Assembly: GCA_002306815.1 (NCBI GenBank)
Contig: DBTA01000023.1
Coordinates: forward strand, 1 to 64,000
DNA length: 64,000 nt
Source of the DNA: Dehalococcoidia bacterium UBA1328
Lineage (GTDB): Bacteria > Chloroflexota > Dehalococcoidia > Lucifugimonadales > Lucifugimonadaceae
Direction: 5' to 3'
Below the pieces are notes generated by a model. That model saw only the letters and a list, made by a program, of their open reading frames with translations. It was not told the origin of the DNA and did not search any database. Below, in pieces: positions 9,014 to 15,616 of this stretch. Positions within the stretch are counted from its first letter, which is position 1. Each line of letters begins with the position of its first letter. The position numbers were made by a program, and so were the translations under genes.

Positions 9014-9238
9014 CTAAAAATCGTAACAACGATTCGCCATAACATTCACTCCATAACACTTGCGCTCGCAAACTTCCCTCCAATATTGATCGCGACACTA
9101 CCCAAAATCACCTAATCGCACACGAAAACAAAATTTGATGGTGTTATCGTCGTCCACGAAATCCGAGGGAAAGGATGTAATAGGGTTCACACCCACCTGC
9201 GATGATTTCTACTAAAAGCCCGAACCGCACCCGATAAT

Positions 9239-10888
9239 TTGCAGAGTCTATTCTCCCCAAAACCCGGCGACCGCGTAGTTCGTCGCCCACGAGAAGCGGA
9301 AATGTCGCCAATCCATGCTCGAGTCGAACGACGAGAGGTACCGGTGCGCGGCCCGACTTCACCGATGGTTCTTGTTTACAGCTTCTTCGTAGTAGCAGTC
9401 GTAGGGGCGATCCTGCTCACTCTTCCGGTAGCCAATAGCTCTGGTGAGTTCATGTCGCCTGCCGTGACACTATTCACATCGGTTTCTGCGATGACAGGCA
9501 CCGGATTGATCGTTGTCGACACTCGCGAGCATTGGACGACGTTTGGCGAAGTGGTCCTTGCCGTGTTGATCTTTATTGGCGGACTGGGATTCATGACCGG
9601 CGCAGCGTTCCTGCTACTCATTACGGGTCGCCGATCCAGTCTTCAGGGTCGATTGGTAGTTGGAGCAGGTCTGGACGACAACCGGTTGGGCACTATCGCC
9701 TCGCTCGCAAGAAACATCATCTTGATGGCGATCATCGTGCAAATCATCGGCGCAATTTTCATATTCGTACGCTGGTATGTCGTAGCGCCAATCTGGGATG
9801 GAATGACTCTCGGTGAAGGGCTGTGGCAAAGCGTGTTCACGGCTATTTCAGCGTTCAACAACTCGGGATTCGAGATACTTCCGGACGAAGCTGTTGGCGG
9901 TACCAGTCTTATCGGTCTGGGTCGCGATATCCCTACGCTGACGATCATCGGGGTGATGATCGTCGCTGGATCGACGAGCTACGCAACACTGGCAAATGTG
10001 ATCGAAATTAGAGGTTGGCGTGGACGTTCCTTCGGATCACGTCGTGCGTTATTCGGTCTTGGAACTGCTCTACTGATCGGAGTCGGCGTTTTGCTCACGC
10101 TTTTTGGCATAAATCGCAACGCAGAGTCTTTCCGAATTATTGGAATTACCTTGATAACACTGTCCGCTTCGTACATCGCGCTCGCATACGTGATACGGAT
10201 TCGTACCTGGAGACACCTCACGCTCGATACCAAGCTTGTGTTAGTTGGAACAGGAATCATGTTGCTTATCGGACTAATTTCGTTCCTCTCGCTCGAATGG
10301 AACAATTCGGCAACCATTGGCGATGAATCGACTCGCAGCAAGCTTACGCAGGGAGTTTTTCACACTGTGAACCGCACTGCCGGGTTCTCGACACTAGACT
10401 ACGGAGCAATGCATTCTGCCAACTTGAGCGTTACGGAGGGAATGATGTTCGTAGGCGGTGCTTCTGCTTCGACTGCTGCGGGTATTAAGGTCAACACGTT
10501 CATGGTTATCGTCGTAGCGGCTTACGCAATCTTTAGCGGACGTGAACGAACCAAGGTCTTCGGGCGAGAAATCCCTAGAGTGAACGTCCAGCGCGCCATG
10601 GCGGTGGGTGCTACGGCAATGGCAGCGATTCTTGTCGCAATAGTGGCTCTCTTCGCCGTCCAACCCGATCTAGACTTCAAACTCGGCGTGTTCGAAATCA
10701 TCTCAGCGTTCGGTACAGTGGGCTGGTCAGCTGGAGCGACGGCCCATTTGAACGACGCGGCGAAGATAGTTGTGTCTCTCACGATGTTCGCTGGTAGGTT
10801 CGGACCTATCACGCTGGCGCTGTTCATGGCTGCCAAAGAGCGACAAGAGACCATCCGCTACGCCAGCGAACGCATCCGTATCGGTTAG
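9239..10888 (+). CDS. TrkH/KtrB-family potassium uptake channel subunit
   Basis: Up to 549 residues; TTG at 9239 gives the longest form and the ATG at 9302 (21 codons later) is a good alternative. Four pore-loop repeats are visible, each with a Gly at the selectivity-filter position: SAMTGTGLIVVDT, SAFNNSGFEILPD, NRTAGFSTLDYG and SAFGTVGWSAGAT. Between them are the paired membrane helices expected of the SKT superfamily. The protein conducts K+ (or Na+/K+) inward across the cytoplasmic membrane and normally works with a cytoplasmic RCK subunit (KtrA/TrkA). No such gene is adjacent; dnaN follows on the opposite strand. Confidence 0.9.
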   Translation: MQSLFSPKPGDRVVRRPREAEMSPIHARVERREVPVRGPTSPMVLVYSFFVVAVVGAILLTLPVANSSGEFMSPAVTLFTSVSAMTGTGLIVVDTREHWTTFGEVVLAVLIFIGGLGFMTGAAFLLLITGRRSSLQGRLVVGAGLDDNRLGTIASLARNIILMAIIVQIIGAIFIFVRWYVVAPIWDGMTLGEGLWQSVFTAISAFNNSGFEILPDEAVGGTSLIGLGRDIPTLTIIGVMIVAGSTSYATLANVIEIRGWRGRSFGSRRALFGLGTALLIGVGVLLTLFGINRNAESFRIIGITLITLSASYIALAYVIRIRTWRHLTLDTKLVLVGTGIMLLIGLISFLSLEWNNSATIGDESTRSKLTQGVFHTVNRTAGFSTLDYGAMHSANLSVTEGMMFVGGASASTAAGIKVNTFMVIVVAAYAIFSGRERTKVFGREIPRVNVQRAMAVGATAMAAILVAIVALFAVQPDLDFKLGVFEIISAFGTVGWSAGATAHLNDAAKIVVSLTMFAGRFGPITLALFMAAKERQETIRYASERIRIG

Positions 10889-10978
10889 TTCGCTGTTTGC
10901 ACTTCAGCCCAAATAAATCCCGATTCACGAAAAAGAGGAGGATCAACCGCCTCTGAATCTAGTGGCCTGACTAAGTCG

Positions 10979-12112
10979 CTACCACTGAACGAACATTGGC
11001 ATCACAACGTGTGTGTAACCGTCGTGTTCCTTTGAGCGGAAAACGCCAGGACTAGAAGGAGTTGTCGTCTCTAAATAGACATCGTCGCCCTTCAGCACGT
11101 TGAGAACATCCATAAGGAACTTGCTGTTAAACGCCACCTTGGTCTCATCACCCTCTACGGCCGCTTCCAGCTCGTTCTCATTGGATCCTACTTCCTCAGC
11201 TCGTGAAATGACCTTCATCGCACCAGCGCCATTATCCTCGCCCGGATTGACCATAACTCTGATAATCCCGCTACCATCTCGTGCAAAAATCGATGCAGCC
11301 CGGGTTGCCTGAACCATGCTTGCAAGATCGACTGTTGCCTTAGTGCCCCAACTTGTAGGTATCAATTTGTCGTAGTCAGGGAACGTTCCTTGAACCAGCG
11401 CCGTAACGACCTCTGAAGAGTCCATTCGGAACTTTGCGGATCGGCCGTTGGCATCGATAGAAAGTTCAACACTGGTGGAACCATCACCGAGCAGTCGTTC
11501 AACCTCCGCCAACGTTTTTGCCGGAACGATTACGCCAACTTCTGATTCGAGGGCTTCGCCGAGCTTGCCCTTCTCGACTGCTAGCCTGAATCCATCTGCA
11601 GCAGCCAGGGTGTAAGAATCACCTTTGAGTTCAACTTTCACACCGGTTAGAACCGGTCGAGAATCATCGGTAGCAGCTGCAAATACAACTCGCTCTAACG
11701 CCCCACGGAACTTGTCGGCAGGGATTATCACGCTTGATCCACCATCAACTGTCGGAATTGGCGGGAATTCGTCAGACGAAATACCGTTTATCGATCCGTT
11801 GAACTTGTCACTGGTTACCGAAACGCCGACCGGGTCGGCTTTGAATTCAATACTTACGGTTTGACCGGGGAGAGAGTTCACGAAATCGTTCAACATTCGT
11901 GCTGGAACAGTAACGGTTCCCTCTCCTTCAATTTGAGCGCCAATCCAAGTACTGATTGAGATCTCGGTGTTGGTAGCCGTCAGTTTGAGTTGGCCGTCAT
12001 CGCCTTCAAGCAGGACATTCTGCGTCACCGGAAGCGTCGCCCGGTTCGGAACCGCACGGAGAACATTTGAAAGTCCTCGGCTGAGATTTTCTCGAAGGCA
12101 AGTTACCTGCAT
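10979..12112 (-). CDS. dnaN: DNA polymerase III beta subunit (sliding clamp)
   Basis: A 377-residue protein from the ATG at 12112, which has AAGAGGA upstream; the open frame runs 78 bases further but the N-terminus MQVTCLRENLSRGLSNVLRA matches the family start. Three clamp domains are recognisable, including TLPVTQNVLLEG in domain I, the VIIPADKFRGALERVVFAA and RPVLTGVKVEL pair in domain II and VAFNSKFLMDVLNVL with the terminal VMPMF in domain III. The homodimeric ring tethers polymerase III to DNA. The gene is not beside dnaA or recF here, but is divergent from larB. Confidence 0.96.
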   Translation of the reverse strand: MQVTCLRENLSRGLSNVLRAVPNRATLPVTQNVLLEGDDGQLKLTATNTEISISTWIGAQIEGEGTVTVPARMLNDFVNSLPGQTVSIEFKADPVGVSVTSDKFNGSINGISSDEFPPIPTVDGGSSVIIPADKFRGALERVVFAAATDDSRPVLTGVKVELKGDSYTLAAADGFRLAVEKGKLGEALESEVGVIVPAKTLAEVERLLGDGSTSVELSIDANGRSAKFRMDSSEVVTALVQGTFPDYDKLIPTSWGTKATVDLASMVQATRAASIFARDGSGIIRVMVNPGEDNGAGAMKVISRAEEVGSNENELEAAVEGDETKVAFNSKFLMDVLNVLKGDDVYLETTTPSSPGVFRSKEHDGYTHVVMPMFVQW

Positions 12113-12313
12113 ACTGATCCTCTTGTAATTCACTAAATGATGGGCGCGGGATTCCACAATATAGAGGGTCGAAGTATAGGTAGACCACAATCTTTGGTCA
12201 ATTTGGCGTGACGCTGATTACGTAACGTTTTTGTTCAGTCCGGATTCACCGATAAAATGCCACCACATTGACGACCCACATTTTCTTTCGCCGCCAAAGA
12301 CACTCTGAAGCAA

Positions 12314-13084
12314 ATGAACAACTCTCGACTTAGCGAAATAATGCATCTCGTCGCCAGCGGTGAAATGTCAGTTCAACAGGCTATGTCGGAGTTGAGCCTC
12401 ACCGATACGTCAACGACTAACGATGGAACGATAGATTTCGCAACGCTCGATCATTTTCGAGAAGAAAGAGTTGGCTTTCCTGAAGTTGTGTACGGGCTCA
12501 GCAAGACACCAAGTGACACTGCTGAGATAGCTCGTCGAATTTACGATAAATCCGAAGTTGTACTCGTAACAAAATCTTCGAAAGAAGCCTACGAAATATT
12601 CGAACAGAGCGTTCCGGAGGCGGTTTGGGAAGAAGGTTCACGAGCCATCTGGGCTGATAGGCGCAAGCCTCGGGATCCTATTCCTGGTATTGCCGTGGTC
12701 GCAGCAGGAACATCTGATCTGCCAATAGCCAGAGAAGCGGTTTTAACAGCCACTCTGATGGGATGTGACGTGAACCTGATCACGGATGTCGGGGTTGCAG
12801 GCCTGCACCGTTTGTCGAACCGCATTGACGAACTGAACGCTGCACGAGTGATTATCGTTGTCGCCGGAATGGAAGGTGCGCTCCCCAGCGTTGTCGCCGG
12901 ACTCGTACGAGCCCCTGTGATCGCCCTGCCGACCTCCGTGGGCTACGGTGTGAGCCTGAGCGGTGTCGCTGCCTTGTTGGCAATGATGAACTCGTGTGCG
13001 GCCGGCGTATCGGTCGTAAACATCGACAACGGTTTTGGAGCTGGATACCAGGCAGCTTCGATCGTGGGTGCTACCTGGAAGTAG
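12314..13084 (+). CDS. larB: Nickel pincer cofactor biosynthesis protein LarB
   Basis: A 256-residue protein with the LarB/AIR-carboxylase-like fold. An N-terminal helical part (to about residue 45) leads into FPEVVYGLSKT, and the C-terminal PurE-like domain carries VAAGTSDLPIAREA, VAGMEGALPSVVAGLV and LPTSVGYGVSLSGVAALL, then NSCAAGVSVVNIDNGFGAG. These are diagnostic. LarB carboxylates and hydrolyses nicotinic acid adenine dinucleotide to start the nickel-pincer cofactor of lactate racemase and relatives. LarC, LarE and LarA are not in the window, so partners must lie elsewhere or this copy serves another purpose. It is divergent from dnaN with a 200-base gap. Confidence 0.92.
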   Translation: MNNSRLSEIMHLVASGEMSVQQAMSELSLTDTSTTNDGTIDFATLDHFREERVGFPEVVYGLSKTPSDTAEIARRIYDKSEVVLVTKSSKEAYEIFEQSVPEAVWEEGSRAIWADRRKPRDPIPGIAVVAAGTSDLPIAREAVLTATLMGCDVNLITDVGVAGLHRLSNRIDELNAARVIIVVAGMEGALPSVVAGLVRAPVIALPTSVGYGVSLSGVAALLAMMNSCAAGVSVVNIDNGFGAGYQAASIVGATWK

Positions 13085-13156
13085 CATCGGGGCGCAAAAA
13101 GTGATCCAATTCGATCGCCGGTTCGATGATCCTACTCGCTAACCGTTAAATGGAAA

Positions 13157-13179
13157 CGCCCCGACTTTGAGCCGAGGCG
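13157..13179 (-). terminator. Probable terminator of the cytochrome c gene
   Basis: A short GC-rich hairpin (arms CGCCCCG / CGAGGCG read on the plus strand; on the minus strand the single mismatch becomes a G-U pair) is followed on the minus strand by TTTCCATTT. The stability is better on the minus strand, matching the leftward gene that ends at 13208. Confidence 0.5.
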
Positions 13180-13207
13180 CTGGCACATTGTTCGATACCA
13201 AGAATAG

Positions 13208-13663
13208 TTAGTTGAGAGTCTTCAAGTAGGCGATAACATCCTGAACATCCTGATCACTCCACTGATCGAAAGCCGGCATCAGCGCAGCAAAGCCGTCTAC
13301 TATGTACACTCCCGGCTCACGGATCGATTGAACTAGGTATCCGTCAGCGTCTAACGATGTTCGGCTTCCAGCTCGATCGTAAATTCCTGCAAGACCAGGA
13401 CCAACAACAGTGTTGTCACCGGTCGAATGGCAAGCGCTGCAGTTCGAGAACAATGCTTCACCGTTGGCAGCGTCACCTTCCGCGGAATCAGGAGCCTCGG
13501 CGACGGGCTCGGATGAATAGCCTAAGCGTTCGACAGGAGCTGCTGCTGTTGGATGGAACTCAACTGGTTCCTGAGTTGGAATGACTTCTTCCTCACAAGC
13601 TGCTATTACGAACATTGCAGCAATCAGAGCAAGAATCAGTGGATATACACGTTTGCCCGGCAC
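13208..13663 (-). CDS. Lipoprotein c-type cytochrome (single haem)
   Basis: A 151-residue exported protein: hydrophobic signal segment ending at the lipobox VIAAC (Cys at about 23), a 40-residue Pro/Glu/Ala-rich linker, then a class I cytochrome c domain. The haem-binding motif is CSACH at about 75-79 and the likely axial Met is in ALMPAFDQWSDQD, followed by the terminal helix VQDVIAYLKTLN. The second Cys at residue 78 plus His 79 complete the c-type site. It should carry electrons on the outer face of the cytoplasmic membrane. The neighbours give no terminal oxidase, so its partner is unknown. Confidence 0.92.
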   Translation of the reverse strand: MPGKRVYPLILALIAAMFVIAACEEEVIPTQEPVEFHPTAAAPVERLGYSSEPVAEAPDSAEGDAANGEALFSNCSACHSTGDNTVVGPGLAGIYDRAGSRTSLDADGYLVQSIREPGVYIVDGFAALMPAFDQWSDQDVQDVIAYLKTLN

Positions 13664-13835
13664 TTCAAATTTCCTTAATGTGACGACCCGATACCAATAA
13701 TTCGGTTCTCGATCGACAAGATTATTACTGATTTCACGTTAACAACAGCGGTTTGAGCGGTCAATGAACAAGAGGATCTAATTCGTCGGTGATTCGTTGC
13801 TCGTTGAGAACAATCTTTTTAGCAGCTGACTTCAA

Positions 13836-14066
13836 CTATCCGGAAATTCTTCGGATTTCTATCTCTTCGCCCGGTGCGAGGGCGACACGGCGGATTTCAA
13901 TTCCAAGTTTGAGTAGCCAGTAGCTCAATGTTGCCTTACTAACACCAAGACGTTTAGCAGCTCCTGTCAGACCAACTTCATTAATCATCTCTGGCAGTGC
14001 CCTCTCGAGTGGCCGACGGAGTTTGCGTTCCGCGGCGAGCATTTTCTTTGTCTTAGAGCCTTGCAT
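13836..14066 (-). CDS. Small helix-turn-helix DNA-binding protein
   Basis: A 76-residue basic protein. The core LTGAAKRLGVSKATLSYWLLKLGI is read as a helix-turn-helix (shown in two parts: LTGAAKRLGVSK, then ATLSYWLLKLGI), preceded by a positively charged helix and followed by a short beta tail. It resembles the small Fis/resolvase-type HTH proteins common on phages and in Chloroflexota. The AT-rich stretch directly upstream holds an array of TGAACAA/TTGTTCA boxes, so autoregulation is a reasonable inference. No conserved partner gene is adjacent. Confidence 0.7.
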   Translation of the reverse strand: MQGSKTKKMLAAERKLRRPLERALPEMINEVGLTGAAKRLGVSKATLSYWLLKLGIEIRRVALAPGEEIEIRRISG

Positions 14067-14212
14067 TCATTTTTCCTGTTCGTCCGTTGACCTACCAACG
14101 GAATGTATTGGGTTAAACAGCACTATTACTCGTGTTTTTAGCCCGGTAATCAGTTATTTCAGCCGGCCAACTAACGGCTAGCCACCCACCCCGAAACGGT
14201 ACTAAAAAACAC

Positions 14213-14291
14213 TTGAACAAGTCAAGGATTTGTTCAGTACTTTTTCTGAACATTTTTAGTACTTGTACAAAACTATTTTTAGGTTTGTTCA
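14213..14291. promoter_or_regulatory. Array of inverted TGAACAA/TTGTTCA boxes (candidate operator)
   Basis: TGAACAA occurs at 14214-14220, TTGTTCA at 14230-14236, TGAACAT at 14246-14252, the variant TTGTACA at 14263-14269 and TTGTTCA at 14285-14291. The first four alternate in orientation with start-to-start steps of 16, 16 and 17 bases. AGTAC motifs lie between them. The array sits between the leftward HTH gene and a rightward promoter-like sequence whose -35 overlaps the last box. This is the arrangement expected of a regulator controlling a divergent pair. Confidence 0.55.
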
Positions 14292-14314
14292 TATTTATGA
14301 GTATATCTTATACT
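14285..14314 (+). promoter_or_regulatory. Candidate rightward promoter in the AT-rich spacer
   Basis: TTGTTC at 14285-14290 and TATACT at 14309-14314 are separated by 18 bases, a good sigma70-type arrangement. The -35 coincides with the last TTGTTCA box. Transcription would run into the candidate structured RNA at about 14.45-14.6 kb. Confidence 0.45.
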
Positions 14315-14454
14315 GAATTTATACTGGGGGAGTTTTGGAGTAATCTTGCGAGACGATGAGTATTATTTCGACTAATTGGTGCGGTGTTTAATAGCAACCA
14401 CGACAATTCAATGCAACTATTTGGCGCAGATCGGAGATTTTTTTGCACGAAGAA

Positions 14455-14600
14455 GGTACGCCGGTCGAAGGCTTGTACACGGACTCGTGTCGCAGGGACA
14501 TCTTTAGCGATCCGGTCCCCTTCTGTCCGCCACATTGAGAGCCGCCTTGAGGACGCCACCTGCGGAACCAACATGGCACAAACAAGCTCGAGGCTCTCTC
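14455..14600. ncRNA. Candidate structured RNA (strand undetermined)
   Basis: This segment is clearly richer in G and C than the AT-rich DNA around it and has no convincing coding frame. It can fold as a branched rod: GCTTGT (14471-14476) with ACAAGC (14582-14587), flanked outside by TCGA/TCGA and GCC/GGC pairs; CGCAGG-GACATC (14491-14502) with GACGCC-a-CCTGCG (14552-14564); and inside, further local stems. A large internal loop lies between the two helices, and one side of it holds a perfect small hairpin (ACACG/CGTGT, 14477-14490). Read on the minus strand, this is the layout of 6S RNA (closing stem, central bubble with a hairpin on its 3' side, apical arm), but sequence identity to 6S is not recognised. 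The good promoter at 14285 would favour the plus strand. Confidence 0.35.
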
Positions 14601-14658
14601 CGTCGTTCCCGAAGTTCAATCTCGATTAATTCGAATTGAAAGAAAACATTGCATATTC

Positions 14659-14688
14659 TTGACTCGGTTCAATCGCCGGTACTGTTAT
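14659..14688 (+). promoter_or_regulatory. Probable sigma70-type promoter upstream of the DedA gene
   Basis: TTGACT at 14659-14664 and TGTTAT at 14683-14688, 18 bases apart. The transcript would have a leader of about 135 bases containing two small hairpins (GGCG/CGCC near 14715-14732 and GCAGC/GCTGC near 14757-14768) before the DedA reading frame. Confidence 0.5.
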
Positions 14689-14829
14689 GGGCATTGCTAA
14701 CATTTCGATTAAAAGGCGCATAAGAAACGCCCTACCCGGCTAGCACGAGCACGTGAAGCAGCTTGCTGCGTTCATCCACCACTCGAACGGTTCACTGCCC
14801 TACAACTCACAATTTCCGGAGATTCAAGA

Positions 14830-15507
14830 ATCGATCTGCTAACAGACCTGATACACGCGCTTGAGACATTCGTTCTCAACTTCTCTACCGAGGTCTACGA
14901 GTTCATGGGCTGGTTCGGTGTTGTTGTTCTCATGTCGATCGAGAGCACAGCGATCCCTCTCCCGAGCGAAGTGATAATGCCGCTCGCAGGTTGGCGACTC
15001 GTGCTCGACGAAGGACACGGCGTCCCGTACGTGTTCCTTGCTGGCTTCTGGGGAGCAGTCGGGAGTCTTATCGGATCACTCATTGAGTACTACATTTCCC
15101 GTGCGGGCGGGCGTCCTTTCGTCGAAAAGTACGGCAAATACGTGCTTATCACTCACAAAGACCTCGAACGTGCCGACAGTTGGTTCCAAACGAGAGGTGA
15201 ACTGACAGTTTTCATTGCCCGAATGATTCCCGGGGTAAGAGGATTCATTTCTATTCCGGCAGGTATTGCCCGAATGAACGTGGTTCGATTCTCGATATTC
15301 ACGTTCATCGGCGCTTTCCCCTGGACACTCGGCCTGGCGTGGGGTGGTTTCCTTTTGGGTGAGAACTACGACGCCATACGAGACGTTTCAAAACCCTTCG
15401 ACATTCCGATAATCGGGACCGCCACCGCGATAGTGGCGTGGTTCGTGTGGAAGCGAATCAGGGAGATCCGCGCTGAATCAGCGGAATCTGTTAGCACCAA
15501 CGATTAG
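14830..15507 (+). CDS. DedA family membrane protein
   Basis: About 225 residues if started at the ATC at 14830; the first ATG is at 14905 (200 residues). DedA landmarks are clear: SIESTAIPLPSEVIMPLAG, GSLIGSLIEYYISRAGG, the F.ARMIPGVRGFISIPAGIARM segment (read as IARMIPGVRG then FISIPAGIARM) and the final GAFPWTLGLAWGGFLLG. The codons before the ATG keep coding a typical N-terminal amphipathic helix (LTDLIHALETFVLNF), and no ATG, GTG or TTG precedes them in frame. GGAG at 14818-14821 is eight bases before the ATC and 14 before an in-frame CTG at 14836. DedA proteins are lipid scramblases/transporters of the cytoplasmic membrane. The family call is firm; the start codon is an inference. Confidence 0.88.
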   Translation: MDLLTDLIHALETFVLNFSTEVYEFMGWFGVVVLMSIESTAIPLPSEVIMPLAGWRLVLDEGHGVPYVFLAGFWGAVGSLIGSLIEYYISRAGGRPFVEKYGKYVLITHKDLERADSWFQTRGELTVFIARMIPGVRGFISIPAGIARMNVVRFSIFTFIGAFPWTLGLAWGGFLLGENYDAIRDVSKPFDIPIIGTATAIVAWFVWKRIREIRAESAESVSTND

Positions 15508-15616
15508 ACCTTTCCCGCATCGAGAATCCGAGTTCGAAACACTCGTCTCCGGTATATTTGAAACGTCCGCATACGGTAATTGACGTCCAATACACGCTCG
15601 GATCAGAACTTCAGGC

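Noticed and set aside
14308..14629. Overlapping open frames on both strands in the GC-rich segment (about 80-100 codons)
   Set aside because: No recognisable domain, poor starts and no ribosome-binding sites; the compositional bias is better explained by RNA structure.
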